A stretch of 64,000 bases of DNA from Peptococcaceae bacterium (GTDB lineage: Bacteria; Bacillota; Dehalobacteriia; UBA4068; JAAVYR01), in NCBI GenBank assembly GCA_022791255.1, contig JAAVYR010000007.1, forward strand, positions 62,001 to 126,000. The letters are read 5' to 3'. The notes under the pieces were generated by a model that did no database searches, was not told the DNA's origin, and worked only from the letters and a program-made list of their open reading frames with translations. The translations under genes and the position numbers were made by a program. This document shows positions 1-10,242 of the stretch, in pieces (position 1 is the stretch's first letter; every line of letters begins with the position of its first letter).

Positions 1-1072
1 TTATATAACTAAAGAGGGTGTTTGGTATACGGGGGAAAGGCTAACGGATATCGAAGCCTATCGCAAGTTGCCTGAGTTACTGGCTACTTGTCAGAAAATT
101 GTTCCTGCTGTCAACAGTGATGAGCGGCAATATTATATCCCAAAGCAAGGGATGTTTGCTAAATGGCTCCAAGAGCAAATTGATGTCATGTTGCCAGTGT
201 TCCATGGTTCTCATGGGGAAGATGGCTGTGTGCAGGGACTGTTTGAGCTGATGAATATTCCTTATGCCGGTCCTGGCGTCCTAGGGGCAGCTGTCGGTAT
301 GGATAAAATCATGATGAAAGCCGTCCTAAAAGACGCGGGGCTTCCTATTGTGCCTTATGTCTGGTTTACCGGATATCGTTGGGTAGAATATCAGGACGCT
401 GTTATTGATGAAATCGAAAAAGAACTAGGGTATCCTGTTATTGTAAAACCGGCTAACTTAGGTTCTAGCATTGGCATTGGCAAGGCAGATACGAGAGAAC
501 AGCTGATAGAAGCCATTGACTTAGCAGCTGGTTTTAGCAGCCGTATCGTCATCGAAAAAATGGTCGAAAGCCTGCGTGAAATCAATTGCTCTGTATTAGG
601 CGATGTAGAGTATGCGGAAGCTTCTGTCTGTGAGGAACCAGTGGCAGCAAAGGATATCCTGACCTATGCAGATAAATATATGAAGGATAGTGCGACCAAA
701 GCTGGGGATAGCAAGGGAATGGCTAGCCTTTCCCGGCAAATCCCTGCCAATATTGGGGAAGAACTAACTCAGCAGGTGCAAGACTATGCTAAGAAAGCCT
801 TTATTGCCTTAGATGGTTCCGGGGTGAGTCGTATTGACTTTTTATTAAATGGTAGCACGGGGCAAGTATATGTCAATGAAATCAACACCATCCCGGGGTC
901 GTTATCTTTTTACTTATGGCAAGCTACCGGCAGAGACTTTAGCAGGTTGATGGATAAATTGATTGAATTGGCGCTGAAGAGAAATCGTGAGAAAAACCGC
1001 TTAACCTACTCTTATGATGGCAATATCTTAGCCGGTGGAAACTTCGGCGGGCTAAAGGGAACCAAAAAATAA
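1..1072 (+). CDS. ddl: D-alanine--D-alanine ligase (5' truncated by window edge)
   Basis: The frame is open from base 2 with no credible start, so the gene begins upstream and only the C-terminal ~357 residues are here. Cytosolic Ddl joins two D-alanines with ATP for peptidoglycan precursor synthesis. Visible family signs are FHGSHGEDG followed by PYAGPGVLGAAVGMDK (end of N-domain into the ATP-grasp fold), the ATP-grasp strand YPVIVKPANLGSSIGI, and the metal-binding end RIDFLLN...VYVNEINTIPGSLSFYLW. The loop with YADKYMKDSATKAG before the last motif is the variable omega-loop region. A TTG at 68 is in frame but lies inside the conserved fold and is not a real start. A strong terminator follows. 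Family call is secure; the substrate (D-Ala versus D-Lac or D-Ser) is not determined. Confidence 0.93.
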   Translation, partial: YITKEGVWYTGERLTDIEAYRKLPELLATCQKIVPAVNSDERQYYIPKQGMFAKWLQEQIDVMLPVFHGSHGEDGCVQGLFELMNIPYAGPGVLGAAVGMDKIMMKAVLKDAGLPIVPYVWFTGYRWVEYQDAVIDEIEKELGYPVIVKPANLGSSIGIGKADTREQLIEAIDLAAGFSSRIVIEKMVESLREINCSVLGDVEYAEASVCEEPVAAKDILTYADKYMKDSATKAGDSKGMASLSRQIPANIGEELTQQVQDYAKKAFIALDGSGVSRIDFLLNGSTGQVYVNEINTIPGSLSFYLWQATGRDFSRLMDKLIELALKRNREKNRLTYSYDGNILAGGNFGGLKGTKK

Positions 1073-1083
1073 AATAAACATAA

Positions 1084-1124
1084 AAAATACTGGTTATTGG
1101 GAAAAATAGCCAGTATTTTCTTTT
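1084..1124 (+). terminator. Rho-independent terminator after ddl
   Basis: A 15-bp stem (AAAATACTGGTTATT pairing with AATAGCCAGTATTTT) is followed by a T-rich run. It separates ddl from dprA. Confidence 0.85.
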
Positions 1125-1198
1125 ATCTCTTGCCTTAAAATGGCGTTGACTGCATAGGGAAAAATCATGAAATCGGAAGAAAAGAAATAGATTAAATA

Positions 1199-1227
1199 TT
1201 GACAAACCTAAGGGAACGGCATAAACT
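1199..1227 (+). promoter_or_regulatory. Sigma-A type promoter for dprA
   Basis: TTGACA at 1199-1204, a 17-base spacer, then TAAACT at 1222-1227. It lies just downstream of the ddl terminator and ~40 bases before the dprA start, so dprA-topA-trmFO probably begins a transcription unit here. Confidence 0.55.
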
Positions 1228-1269
1228 ACCATATTGTGTAAGATTTTAAAATATGAAGGAGTCATAGCC

Positions 1270-2370
1270 ATGTCTATTCCCCATCTATTGGCGCTGCATT
1301 CTCTTGCCGGTATGAACAATGAGCGTCTGCGGAAGATTATGGATTACTATACAGACCCTGTGCTTGCCTGGGAGGATAGTCGGAATTGGGCTGGGGTGCC
1401 TGGGCTTGGTAAGGAAGCAGCGCTTCATCTGGATTTAGCTAAGCGAGAGCTGGACTTTGATGACACTTATGAGCGTTTTTTGCAGCTGGAGGGAAATCTC
1501 GTATCTATTTATGATGAGGATTATCCAGAGCTATTGAGACATATTTATGAGGCGCCGGTAATTTTATATTACAAGGGGACCTTGCCAAGAGAAGAACAGC
1601 TTTCGGTGGCTATGGTAGGAACCAGGCATTCTACAGCTTATGGCCGTATGGTGGCAGAGGATTTAGCAAAGGACTTGGCCCGTCATGGTGTATGGGTTAT
1701 TAGTGGCATGGCTCGGGGCATTGACGCTTGCTGTCATCAAGGTGCTCTAGATGGCAAAGGTAAAACCATTGCGGTGCTTGGCAGTGGATTAGATGTTATT
1801 TACCCAAAAGAAAATACAGATTTGTATTATAATATAGTAGAAAACGGGTGCGTTATTAGCGAGTTTCCTTTGGGGACGACGCCGCTGCCGCGGAATTTCC
1901 CAGTGCGAAACCGTATCATTAGTGGCTTAGCGCAGGGTGTTGTCGTGGTAGAAGCAGCAGAGAAGAGTGGCACTTTGATTACGGTAGACTATGGTATGGA
2001 ACAGGGCAAGACTATCTTTGCTGTACCTGGTCCTATTACCAGCAAGCAGAGTAAAACACCTCATCGCCTCATACGGGAAGAGGCAAAATTGGTGAGCTGT
2101 GCGGAAGATATCATAGAAGAATTTTCTTATTTGTTTCCAGAAGTGAAGGCAACGCCTGTTATAAATGGGAAAGAAAACGCCGGACTTGCTCTATCTGAAA
2201 CGGAAGAGAAAATTTTGACAATGACAACCGTAGCGATGCATTTTGAAAATATTTTAGTAGAGACTGGTCTGGAGGCCAAGGCATTATCTTCTCTTTTATT
2301 CTTTTTAGAAATGAAAGGTTATATCAAGCAGTTGCCAGGGCAATACTACATAGCAGAAATAAAAAATTAG
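1270..2370 (+). CDS. dprA: DNA-processing protein DprA (Smf)
   Basis: 366 aa. DprA binds incoming single-stranded DNA during natural transformation and loads RecA. The Rossmann-like DNA-binding core is clear: VGTRHSTAYGR, VISGMARGIDACCHQGAL, TIAVLGSGLDVIYPKEN, then SEFPLGT, RNRIISGLAQGVVVVEA and SGTLITVDYGMEQGK. A helix-hairpin-helix-like stretch lies N-terminal (residues ~10-65) and a winged-helix DprA_WH-type domain at the C-terminus (~300-366). The ATG at 1270 is chosen over the in-frame ATG at 1234 because GAAGGAG sits 8 bases upstream of 1270. It lies upstream of topA, as is usual in Bacillota. The gene is also common in bacteria not known to be competent, so it does not by itself prove competence. 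Confidence 0.95.
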   Translation: MSIPHLLALHSLAGMNNERLRKIMDYYTDPVLAWEDSRNWAGVPGLGKEAALHLDLAKRELDFDDTYERFLQLEGNLVSIYDEDYPELLRHIYEAPVILYYKGTLPREEQLSVAMVGTRHSTAYGRMVAEDLAKDLARHGVWVISGMARGIDACCHQGALDGKGKTIAVLGSGLDVIYPKENTDLYYNIVENGCVISEFPLGTTPLPRNFPVRNRIISGLAQGVVVVEAAEKSGTLITVDYGMEQGKTIFAVPGPITSKQSKTPHRLIREEAKLVSCAEDIIEEFSYLFPEVKATPVINGKENAGLALSETEEKILTMTTVAMHFENILVETGLEAKALSSLLFFLEMKGYIKQLPGQYYIAEIKN

Positions 2371-2430
2371 TGAAAAATAGGCGTATCAAATAAGAATAGA
2401 TAAATTTTATATTATTGGGAGGCAGTACCG

Positions 2431-4683
2431 TTGAAAACATTGGTGATTGTGGAGTCCCCCACAAAGGCGAAAACCATTGGTAAATTTTTAGGAAAGAACT
2501 ATACGGTAAAATCCAGTATGGGTCATGTACGGGATTTACCCAAAAGTGATTTAGGGGTAGATATTGAGCATGAGTTTGAACCGAAATATATTACCATTCG
2601 CGGTAAGGGTGAATTATTAAAATCTTTAAAAGAAGCAGCGAAAAAGGCTGATAAAGTTCTTTTGGCCTCGGACCCTGATAGAGAAGGGGAGGCCATTGCT
2701 TGGCATTTAAAGGAGTATCTTGGCTATCCGGAAAAAGATTGCCGTATTGAATTTAACGAAATCACCAAAGACGCGGTGAGTAATGCTGTCAAACATCCTC
2801 GGCCTATTGATGAAAGCCGGGTAGAAGCGCAACAAGCACGGCGTATCTTAGACCGTCTGGTAGGGTATCAGATTAGCCCGCTGCTCTGGGACAAAGTGAA
2901 AAAGGGTTTAAGTGCGGGACGCGTACAGTCTGTAGCGGTCCGTATGATTGTAGACAGGGAAGATGAAATCGAAGCTTTTATCCCAGAAGAATATTGGTCT
3001 TTAAATGCAGATTTGCAAGGAGAAAACGGCAATATCACGGCAAAGCTTGCAAAAATCAGCGGTAAAAAAGCAGAGATTAAAACCCAAGAGGAAATGGATA
3101 AAATCCTGGCTGGCCTTGTTGGGAAAGAGTATGTTGTTTCTAGTGTCCAGAAAAAGGATAAATCTCGTCATCCAGTACCGCCCTTTACCACTAGCAGCTT
3201 GCAGCAAGAGGCGGCCCGGAAAATTGGCTTTACCGCTAAGAAAACTATGCAGATTGCCCAGCAGCTCTATGAAGGGATTGATGTTGGCACGGGCGGTGCT
3301 GTCGGGCTTATCACCTATATGCGTACAGACTCTGTGCGGGTATCTGCGGAAGCAAAAGCTATGGTGCGAAAATTTATTGCAGAGAAATTTGGTGCCGACT
3401 ATGTGCCTGCTAAACCAAACTTTTATTCGAAAAAGGGTAAAATCCAGGATGCCCATGAAGCAGTGCGTCCTAGTAGTGTAGATAGAACACCGGCAGCAGT
3501 TCGTCCTTATTTAAGCGCTGCTCAATATAAATTGTATAAGCTTATCTGGGAGCGGTTTGTGGCCAGTCAGATGAAAGACGCTATCATGGAACAAACCACT
3601 ATTGATGTTACCGCAGGTTCTTATTTGTTCCGTGCCACTGGCAGTGTATTGAAATTTCCTGGCTTCATGCAAGTATACATTGAGGGCAGAGATGGGGATA
3701 GTCATGATGAGGAAGGCTTACTGCCTGTTATCAAGGAAGGGGAACTCTTAAAACTATTAAAGCTAGACCCCAAACAACACTTTACCCAGCCGCCGCCATT
3801 CTATAATGAAGCAACTTTAGTAAAAGCGCTGGAAGAACGAGGCATTGGCCGGCCTAGTACCTATGCTTCCATTATTGATACGATTTTAGCCCGTGGTTAT
3901 GTTGTGCGGGAAGAAAAAATGTTTCACCCGACAGAGCTTGGTAAAATCATCGTTGATTTACTGAAAGAATATTTTACGCAAATTATGGATGTGGAGTTTA
4001 CCGCGGCAATGGAGTCCAATTTGGATAAAGTTGAGGAAGGCTCCGTAGAGTGGCGGAAGCTGCTCACGGACTTCTATGGGCCTTTTGCAGATATGCTGGA
4101 CCACGCGAAAAAAGAAATGACCAAAGTGACGATTATGCCGGAGGAAAGCGGTGAAATCTGTGAAAAATGTGGTCGTCCCATGGTCTATAAAATCAGCAAA
4201 TTCGGTAAATTTTTGGCTTGTTCCGGTTTCCCGGAATGTAGAAATACAAAGGCTATCGTAAAAGAAACGGGTATTCCTTGTCTTGCTTGCGGTGGACAAA
4301 TCGTAGAACGGAAAAGTCGTAGCGGTAAATTATTCTATGGTTGCAATAATTATCCGGATTGTGATTTTGTTTCCTGGGATAAACCAACCCTAGAACGATG
4401 CGCTGTCTGCGGTACTCAAATGGTAGAGAAGAAATTCCGCACAGGGGGAAAATCCATCCTTTGCCCAAATAAAGATTGTCCGTCTAAAGAAAAAGAAGGC
4501 AAGGATACCGCATCCGCAAAGAAGCCAGCCGGTAAAAAGACAACGACTAGTAAAAAATCTACTGCTGCAAAAGGAACAAAAACTGCAAAAACAACAAAAA
4601 CAGCAAGCGGAACAAAAAAGACGGCAGCAAAGACGACTGCTGCTAAGAAAACAACCACCAGAAAGAAAAAGGACGCTGAATAA
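2431..4683 (+). CDS. topA: DNA topoisomerase I (type IA)
   Basis: 750 aa from a TTG start preceded by GGGAGG. It relaxes negative supercoils through a 5'-phosphotyrosine intermediate. The Toprim domain opens the protein ([17 protein letters not shown], then [13 protein letters not shown]). The catalytic tyrosine is Y296 in [12 protein letters not shown]. Three four-cysteine zinc ribbons lie at about residues 575-685 (CEKCG...CSGFPEC, CLACG...CNNYPDC, CAVCG...CPNKDC). The last ~65 residues are a low-complexity Lys/Thr/Ala tail. The stop overlaps the trmFO start by one base (TAATG), suggesting translational coupling. Confidence 0.98.
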   Translation: MKTLVIVESPTKAKTIGKFLGKNYTVKSSMGHVRDLPKSDLGVDIEHEFEPKYITIRGKGELLKSLKEAAKKADKVLLASDPDREGEAIAWHLKEYLGYPEKDCRIEFNEITKDAVSNAVKHPRPIDESRVEAQQARRILDRLVGYQISPLLWDKVKKGLSAGRVQSVAVRMIVDREDEIEAFIPEEYWSLNADLQGENGNITAKLAKISGKKAEIKTQEEMDKILAGLVGKEYVVSSVQKKDKSRHPVPPFTTSSLQQEAARKIGFTAKKTMQIAQQLYEGIDVGTGGAVGLITYMRTDSVRVSAEAKAMVRKFIAEKFGADYVPAKPNFYSKKGKIQDAHEAVRPSSVDRTPAAVRPYLSAAQYKLYKLIWERFVASQMKDAIMEQTTIDVTAGSYLFRATGSVLKFPGFMQVYIEGRDGDSHDEEGLLPVIKEGELLKLLKLDPKQHFTQPPPFYNEATLVKALEERGIGRPSTYASIIDTILARGYVVREEKMFHPTELGKIIVDLLKEYFTQIMDVEFTAAMESNLDKVEEGSVEWRKLLTDFYGPFADMLDHAKKEMTKVTIMPEESGEICEKCGRPMVYKISKFGKFLACSGFPECRNTKAIVKETGIPCLACGGQIVERKSRSGKLFYGCNNYPDCDFVSWDKPTLERCAVCGTQMVEKKFRTGGKSILCPNKDCPSKEKEGKDTASAKKPAGKKTTTSKKSTAAKGTKTAKTTKTASGTKKTAAKTTAAKKTTTRKKKDAE

Positions 4684-6023
4684 TGGAAAAGGTAACAGTT
4701 ATCGGTGCGGGGCTTGCTGGAGCGGAGGCAGCTTGGCAGATTGCAGAGCGTGGCATTACAGTTGATTTATACGAAATGCGGCCAGGAAAACAAACGGCAG
4801 CTCACCAAACGGGAAACTTTGCCGAGCTGATTTGCAGCAATTCTCTGCGGGCGGATGGTCTTACCAATGCAGTCGGTCTCTTAAAAGAGGAGATGCGTCA
4901 GCTAAACTCTCTTATATTACAGTGTGCAGAAAAGAAAAAAGTGCCGGCAGGAGTGGCTCTTGCTGTAGAGCGAGATGGTTTTCCGGCGCTGGTTACAGAA
5001 ATGCTGACCAACCATCCCCTGGTCCATATTTACCGGGAAGAGGTAACAGAAATCCCTAAAGATGGCATTGTCATCGTGGCTAGCGGTCCTCTTACAGAAG
5101 GGGCTTTGGCCGCGGATATCCAGCGTATTGTGGGAGCGGATTACTTGCATTTTCATGATGCGGTGGCGCCTGTGGTAGAGGCAGATAGTATCAATATGGA
5201 CATCGCCTTCCGGGGTTCTCGCTATGATAAAGGGGAAACGACAGCAGGGGACTATATTAACTGTCCCTTTACCAGAGAGCAGTATGATATTTTTTATGAA
5301 AACTTAGTTAGCGCTCAGCTGCACCCTCTTCATGACTTTGAAGAGGAGAAAGTCTTTGAAGGGTGTATGCCCATTGAAGTAATGGCAAAGCGGGGACCCC
5401 AAACCATGCTTTACGGGCCCTTGAAACCGGTAGGCTTAACCGACCCCCACACGGGAATGCAGCCTTATGCAGTGGTACAGCTGCGGCAGGATAATGGTGC
5501 GGCTAGTCAATATAACTTAGTAGGCTTTCAGACGCGGCTGACCTGGGGGGAGCAGAAACGAGTTTTTCGGCTTATTCCTGGCTTAGAGCAGGCAGAGTTT
5601 GCTCGTTTTGGCGTCATGCACCGCAATACTTACTTAAATTCACCTTGTTGCTTAAAAGCAGATTTATCATTGAAAAATCATGAAAACATCTTCTTTGCTG
5701 GGCAGATTACTGGGGTGGAAGGCTATATTGAGTCTGCTGCTATGGGGCTTTTAGCGGGGCTGAATGCTAACCGTGCCATACAACAACAACCGTTACTAAC
5801 CTTTCCGCTGGAGACGGCATTGGGAAGCCTGGCGAACTATATTACCATCCCTACGGCGAACTTTCAGCCGTCCAATATTACCTTTGGTATGATGCCGCCA
5901 ATGCTCGCTGCTAACGGTAAAAAAATCCGGAATAAGCAGGAAAAGGCGTTATTGATTTCTGAGCGGTCTTTGGCAGCTTTGAGAAAATTCTGCACGGAAA
6001 CGGGAATAGAAGCAGGAGAATAG
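4683..6023 (+). CDS. trmFO: Methylenetetrahydrofolate--tRNA-(uracil-5-)-methyltransferase TrmFO
   Basis: 446 aa, the usual length. TrmFO is a folate/FAD-dependent enzyme making m5U54 in the tRNA T-loop. The N-terminus has the FAD-binding [19 protein letters not shown] and the family motif [12 protein letters not shown]. The C-terminal half carries [26 protein letters not shown], characteristic of the GidA/TrmFO family. Its start overlaps the topA stop, as in the topA-trmFO-xerC-hslVU arrangement of Bacillus-like genomes. A terminator follows. Confidence 0.97.
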   Translation: MEKVTVIGAGLAGAEAAWQIAERGITVDLYEMRPGKQTAAHQTGNFAELICSNSLRADGLTNAVGLLKEEMRQLNSLILQCAEKKKVPAGVALAVERDGFPALVTEMLTNHPLVHIYREEVTEIPKDGIVIVASGPLTEGALAADIQRIVGADYLHFHDAVAPVVEADSINMDIAFRGSRYDKGETTAGDYINCPFTREQYDIFYENLVSAQLHPLHDFEEEKVFEGCMPIEVMAKRGPQTMLYGPLKPVGLTDPHTGMQPYAVVQLRQDNGAASQYNLVGFQTRLTWGEQKRVFRLIPGLEQAEFARFGVMHRNTYLNSPCCLKADLSLKNHENIFFAGQITGVEGYIESAAMGLLAGLNANRAIQQQPLLTFPLETALGSLANYITIPTANFQPSNITFGMMPPMLAANGKKIRNKQEKALLISERSLAALRKFCTETGIEAGE

Positions 6024-6040
6024 AAAAAAAGAGAAAATAA

Positions 6041-6078
6041 AAAGGTAGATAACCGTACAAGGATTATCTATCTTTTTT
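6041..6078 (+). terminator. Terminator after trmFO
   Basis: AAAGGTAGATAACC and GGATTATCTATCTTTTTT form an imperfect hairpin followed by a T run. It would end the dprA-topA-trmFO unit. Confidence 0.7.
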
Positions 6079-6158
6079 ATTAATCAAGAATGGGCTATAA
6101 GTCCTTTTTCAGTTTTTTATGATAAATTTAAGAGAGAGAAATGAAATTAGGTGAAGAT

Positions 6159-7163
6159 ATGGATGAATTATTAGAAGAATTTTTAAATTATCTCATCATT
6201 GAAAAAAATGTTTCTGACCACACATTGGAAAACTACAAAAAAAATATTTGCCGTTTTTTGGCATATTTAAAGGATACGCTCCATAAAAATGACCATACCA
6301 AAGAAGATTATAAAGAAGATAATCGCAGACAAAAAGGTAATGCTTTTCCGCATCCGGCGACAGCATTTCCCTTTCAGGGAATGTCTCGTGCAGAAGCAAT
6401 CGGCATTTTAAGCGAGGTCAAACCGGTGATTATCCGGGGTTATATGGGCCAGCTGCAAAAAAATAAACTTAGTAAAAATACGATTTCAGCTCATTTATCT
6501 GCTATTCGTGCTTTTTATCGTTATTTATGCCGGGAAGAGTTGGTGATGAATAACCCAGCGGCAGTGGTGGCGACTCCTAAGAAAGATATGAAGTTACCAG
6601 AGTTTCTCTATTATCAGGAGGTGGAAAAACTCCTGAACCCGGCATCTCAAGACTGGGTGACAGCAAGAGATTTAGCACTTTTGGAGGTCATCTACAGCAG
6701 CGGTCTGCGGGTAAGTGAGGCAGTGGCGCTAGATATGGGTGATATTGATTTTACCCAGAAAAACATCCGTGTGCTGGGGAAAGGTAATAAAGAACGAATT
6801 GTTCCTATCGGCGAGCCGGCTCTTGTTCGGTTGCAGGCATACCTAGATAAGCTGGGAAAAGAAAAAGAGATATTCCTTCAGAGGGGTGACGCTATCTTTT
6901 TAAATAACCAAGGCAAACGTATTACGGACCGGAGTGTGCGAACCATCCTAAATAAGTATATGCAGGCGGCAGGACTGCCTCAGCATATTTCTCCCCATGC
7001 CTTGCGGCATTCCTTTGCTACGCATTTGCTGGAAGGGGGCGCGGACTTGCGGGCGGTACAGGAATATTTAGGTCACTCCAGCTTATCTACAACGCAAATT
7101 TATACCCATGTGACTAAAACTAGAATGAAGGCGGTTTATGATAAAACGCATCCTAGAGCTTAA
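6159..7163 (+). CDS. xerC: Tyrosine recombinase XerC
   Basis: About 334 aa from ATG 6159 (AGGTG 5 bases upstream; first residues MDELLEEFLNYL match the usual Xer start). An in-frame ATG at 6141 would add six residues. Xer recombinases resolve chromosome dimers at dif. Numbering from the longer start, the catalytic set is complete: R190 (SSGLRVSE), K214 (LGKGNKER), H286 and R289 (HALRH), H312 (LGHSS), Y321 (IYTHV). The N-terminal SAM-like domain holds an unusual extra stretch of ~35 polar residues near positions 45-80. Position between trmFO and hslV supports the XerC (CodV) role rather than a phage integrase. Confidence 0.93.
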   Translation: MDELLEEFLNYLIIEKNVSDHTLENYKKNICRFLAYLKDTLHKNDHTKEDYKEDNRRQKGNAFPHPATAFPFQGMSRAEAIGILSEVKPVIIRGYMGQLQKNKLSKNTISAHLSAIRAFYRYLCREELVMNNPAAVVATPKKDMKLPEFLYYQEVEKLLNPASQDWVTARDLALLEVIYSSGLRVSEAVALDMGDIDFTQKNIRVLGKGNKERIVPIGEPALVRLQAYLDKLGKEKEIFLQRGDAIFLNNQGKRITDRSVRTILNKYMQAAGLPQHISPHALRHSFATHLLEGGADLRAVQEYLGHSSLSTTQIYTHVTKTRMKAVYDKTHPRA

Positions 7164-7165
7164 AA

Positions 7166-7250
7166 ATTCTTCGCTACGCTCAGAATGACAAATGGGCTAA
7201 CGCTGGAAATGATAAATAGGCTAATGCCTGGAATAATATTCTTGCGTATG
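7166..7250. repeat. Interspersed repeat copy 1 (TTCTTCGCT...CAGAATGACA)
   Basis: Between xerC and hslV. ATTCTTCGCTACGCTCAGAATGACA is followed by AAATGGGCTAACGC and a degenerate second unit (AATAGGCTAATGC). Related copies lie at 10243, 23341, 26211 and 59254. Confidence 0.75.
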
Positions 7251-7276
7251 TTTGATGATAAAGGAGGTTTATGTTT

Positions 7277-7816
7277 ATGTTGTTTGAGGGGACTACAATC
7301 CTTGCTGTGCAGAAAGACGGCAAAACGGCTATCGGCGGCGATGGGCAAGTGACCATGGGCAATAATGTGATTATGAAAAAGGGTGCCTGCAAGGTGCGGA
7401 GACTTTATCATGACCAGGTAGCGGCTGGTTTTGCAGGGTCGGTGGCAGATGCCTTTACTTTATTTGAGAAATTCGAAATGAGGCTGGAGGAAACTCGCGG
7501 TAACCTGATGCGTGCTGCGGTGGACCTGGCAAAAGAATGGCGGACCGATAAAATGCTTCGGAACTTAGAAGCGTTGCTTTTAGTTGCCAATAAAGATGAT
7601 TTGCTGATGATTTCTGGTAATGGGGAAGTGATAAAACCAGATGACGGCATTGCGGCTATTGGCTCTGGCGGGTGTTATGCGCTGTCTGCTGCCCGGGCTT
7701 TGGTAGCAAATACTGCTCTTGCGCCAGGGGAAATTGTGCAGAAAGCTCTGGATATTGCAGCAGATATTTGCGTATATACCAATCATCATATTACCATTGA
7801 GGAGTTAGGCGAGTAA
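7277..7816 (+). CDS. hslV: ATP-dependent protease subunit HslV (ClpQ)
   Basis: 179 aa. HslV is the proteasome-like threonine peptidase that pairs with HslU. The sequence [25 protein letters not shown] places the nucleophilic threonine near the N-terminus after removal of a short leader. [18 protein letters not shown] and [16 protein letters not shown] are family signatures. The ATG at 7277 is favoured because GGAGG (7263-7267) is 9 bases upstream, while the ATG at 7271 is only 3 bases away. hslU follows after 25 bases. Confidence 0.97.
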   Translation: MLFEGTTILAVQKDGKTAIGGDGQVTMGNNVIMKKGACKVRRLYHDQVAAGFAGSVADAFTLFEKFEMRLEETRGNLMRAAVDLAKEWRTDKMLRNLEALLLVANKDDLLMISGNGEVIKPDDGIAAIGSGGCYALSAARALVANTALAPGEIVQKALDIAADICVYTNHHITIEELGE

Positions 7817-7841
7817 GCTAAAAAGGAAAAGGAGGCTGGCT

Positions 7842-9239
7842 ATGATTGATTTAACACCGAGGCAGATAGTAGCAGAGCTGGATAAATATATCGTAGGGCA
7901 GGAAGGGGCAAAGAAATGTGTGGCGGTGGCATTAAGAAATCGCTATCGCCGTCAGCAATTAGGGGAGCATATTCAGGATGAAATCATGCCTAAAAACATT
8001 ATCATGATCGGGCCAACAGGGGTAGGAAAAACGGAAATTGCTCGTCGCCTGGCAAAACTGGTTGGTGCGCCTTTTATTAAAGTAGAGGCGACCAAGTTTA
8101 CAGAAGTAGGCTATGTTGGCCGGGATGTGGAGTCCATGATACGGGATTTAGTAGAAACAGCTATCCGCATGGTGAAAAACGAAAAAATTGCTGCCGTACA
8201 AAGCAAAGGTGAATTTTTAGCAGAGGGCAGACTTGCGGACCTTTTGGCACCGCTGCCCAGCAAAAATCGTTCTATGAACCCCTTTGGTGTGCTGTTTGGC
8301 AACAATGCAGAACAGACCCACACCGAAACAGCGGAAGAGCGAACCAAGTATGAAGAAATGCGTCGGAAACGGCTGCAAGTCCAAGAGAAACTGGCTGCTG
8401 GTGAAATGGAAAACGAGCTGGTAGAAATCGAAGTAGAAGAACAAAACAGCGCTATGTTTGGCGGCATTGCTGGTATGGGCATGGACGAATTAGGCATCAA
8501 CTTCCAGGATATGTTGGGCTCTCTGATGCCCAAAAAACAAAAGAAAAAGAAAGTGCCGGTGAAAGAAGCTAGAAAAATTTTAGCGCAGCAAGAAGCTCAA
8601 AAGCTGGTGGATATGGATGAAGTGATTACACTAGGTATTCATCGGGCGGAACAAGCTGGTATTATCTTTCTAGATGAAATCGATAAAGTGGCAGGGCGTG
8701 ACAGTGGCCATGGCCCAGATGTATCTCGCGGCGGGGTGCAAAGAGATATTTTGCCTATTGTAGAAGGCAGCACGGTGATGACTAAGTATGGCCCTGTGAA
8801 AACAGATTATATGCTTTTCATTGCGGCAGGGGCTTTTCATACCAGTAAGCCGTCAGACTTAATCCCCGAGCTTCAGGGCCGTTTTCCTATTCGGGTAGAG
8901 TTAGATAGCCTAAGCCGGGAAGACTTTAAACGGATTTTATTGGAACCGCAAAACTCTTTAATCAAACAATATGTAGCGTTACTGCAATCAGATGGGGTAC
9001 AGATTACTTTTACCGAAGATGGGTTGGAGGCGCTGGCGGACATTGCCTTTACCGTCAACGAACGGGCGGAAAACATCGGTGCTAGACGGCTACACACTGT
9101 TCTGGAAAAAGTATTAGAGGATTTGCTCTATGATGCGCCGGATAAAATTAGCGGTGCTGTGGCTATCGATAAGACTTATGTAGAAAATAAATTGTCTGCC
9201 ATTATGGTAGATGTGGATTTAAGCAGATTTATCTTATAA
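7842..9239 (+). CDS. hslU: ATP-dependent protease ATPase subunit HslU (ClpY)
   Basis: 465 aa AAA+ unfoldase that feeds HslV. Walker A is GPTGVGKT (57-64), the pore-type motif [14 protein letters not shown] follows, the I-domain insertion spans about 110-240, Walker B is [10 protein letters not shown], and the sensor region [16 protein letters not shown] lies near the C-terminus, which ends in RFIL as expected for the HslV-docking tail. In Bacillus-like genomes codY follows; here the next gene is rpsB. Confidence 0.98.
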   Translation: MIDLTPRQIVAELDKYIVGQEGAKKCVAVALRNRYRRQQLGEHIQDEIMPKNIIMIGPTGVGKTEIARRLAKLVGAPFIKVEATKFTEVGYVGRDVESMIRDLVETAIRMVKNEKIAAVQSKGEFLAEGRLADLLAPLPSKNRSMNPFGVLFGNNAEQTHTETAEERTKYEEMRRKRLQVQEKLAAGEMENELVEIEVEEQNSAMFGGIAGMGMDELGINFQDMLGSLMPKKQKKKKVPVKEARKILAQQEAQKLVDMDEVITLGIHRAEQAGIIFLDEIDKVAGRDSGHGPDVSRGGVQRDILPIVEGSTVMTKYGPVKTDYMLFIAAGAFHTSKPSDLIPELQGRFPIRVELDSLSREDFKRILLEPQNSLIKQYVALLQSDGVQITFTEDGLEALADIAFTVNERAENIGARRLHTVLEKVLEDLLYDAPDKISGAVAIDKTYVENKLSAIMVDVDLSRFIL

Positions 9240-9279
9240 GATTTTTTTGGTTATTTCCTGATTTTTCCGGGAATAATAC

Positions 9280-9308
9280 TTGCATAAGGCATTTTGTTAT
9301 GATATATT
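9280..9308 (+). promoter_or_regulatory. Promoter for rpsB
   Basis: TTGCAT (9280-9285), 17 bases, TATATT (9303-9308). It gives a transcript with a leader of roughly 105 bases before rpsB. Confidence 0.55.
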
Positions 9309-9314
9309 ACTAAG

Positions 9315-9402
9315 AGGTGTAAAAATACACACGGTATGGGACGGCTGACGGCGCGTGTCTGCTCTCGGGCAGAGGCTGTCTCCGGATGAAGAACCGGCGG
9401 AA
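9315..9402 (+). promoter_or_regulatory. Structured 5' leader of rpsB, candidate ribosomal-protein autoregulation site
   Basis: The leader is much more GC-rich than other gaps. It can form small hairpins: GTGT/ACAC (9317-9330), TCTGC/GCAGA around a TCTCGG loop (9358-9373) and CCGG/CCGG (9382-9397). No specific RNA family was recognised. An S2-binding leader is a reasonable inference because many ribosomal protein operons are feedback-controlled. Confidence 0.3.
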
Positions 9403-9423
9403 AAACAAAAGGAGGAAACACAA

Positions 9424-10170
9424 ATGGCAGTTATTTCTATGAAACAATTATTAGAAGCAGGGGTACATTTTGGTCACCAGACCAGAAGATGGAACCCTAA
9501 AATGGGTCGATATATTTTCACCGAACGGAATGGTATCTATATTATCGACTTACAAAAAACAGTAGGTAAAGTTGAAGAAGCCTACAACTTCGTTCGCGAA
9601 GTGGTAGCTGATGGCAAAGACATTTTGTTCGTTGGTACCAAAAAACAAGCGCAAGAGTCTATCAAAGAAGAAGCAATCCGTTGCGATATGTTCTATGTAA
9701 ACGAACGGTGGTTAGGCGGTATGATGACCAACTTCAAAACCATCCAAAAACGGATTAGCTACTTAAGAGAATTAGAAAAAATGGAAGAGGACGGCACCTT
9801 TGATGTACTTCCTAAAAAAGAAGTTGCTGAACTCCGCAACAAAAAACAAAAATTAGAACGCTTCTTAGGCGGTATCAAAGACATGAAAAAATTGCCTGGG
9901 GCATTGTTTGTAGTAGACCCTCGCAAAGAAAAAATTGCTGTTGCAGAAGCTAAAAAATTAAATATTCCAATCGTTGCAATCGTAGATACAAACTGCGACC
10001 CAGATGAAGTAGATTATGTAATTCCTGGTAATGACGACGCTATCCGTGCCGTTAAATTACTTGCTTCTAAAATCGCTGATGCGGTAATTGAAGCAAAACA
10101 AGGGACCTCTATGGCTGCTGATGCTGTTCAAGAACAAGCTGCTGCTGAAGAAGAAGCAATGGCTGAATAA
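9424..10170 (+). CDS. rpsB: 30S ribosomal protein S2
   Basis: 248 aa. S2 is a small-subunit protein binding helix 26 of 16S rRNA. The N-terminus ([22 protein letters not shown]) and [35 protein letters not shown] are diagnostic. Start is the ATG at 9424 with AGGAGG upstream; an upstream in-frame extension to 9355 would run through the structured leader and is not credible. The C-terminal tail is Ala/Glu rich. A strong terminator follows, so tsf may be partly uncoupled. Confidence 0.98.
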   Translation: MAVISMKQLLEAGVHFGHQTRRWNPKMGRYIFTERNGIYIIDLQKTVGKVEEAYNFVREVVADGKDILFVGTKKQAQESIKEEAIRCDMFYVNERWLGGMMTNFKTIQKRISYLRELEKMEEDGTFDVLPKKEVAELRNKKQKLERFLGGIKDMKKLPGALFVVDPRKEKIAVAEAKKLNIPIVAIVDTNCDPDEVDYVIPGNDDAIRAVKLLASKIADAVIEAKQGTSMAADAVQEQAAAEEEAMAE

Positions 10171-10181
10171 GATGGGTATAA

Positions 10182-10215
10182 GGCAGGGATGTTACCCATC
10201 CCTGCCTTTCTTTTA
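10182..10215 (+). terminator. Terminator between rpsB and tsf
   Basis: Perfect 10-bp stem GGCAGGGATG/CATCCCTGCC with a 5-base loop followed by TTTCTTTTAT. It could attenuate read-through from rpsB into tsf. Confidence 0.9.
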
Positions 10216-10242
10216 TGTCAAGGAATAAAATTTATACCATTT

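Noticed and set aside
3005-3481. Second-frame plus-strand ORF inside topA
   Set aside because: Shadow of the topA reading frame, with no ribosome site and no protein-like features.
6159-7163. Tyrosine recombinase as prophage or ICE integrase
   Set aside because: It lies in the trmFO-xerC-hslVU core order with no att sites or mobile genes nearby.
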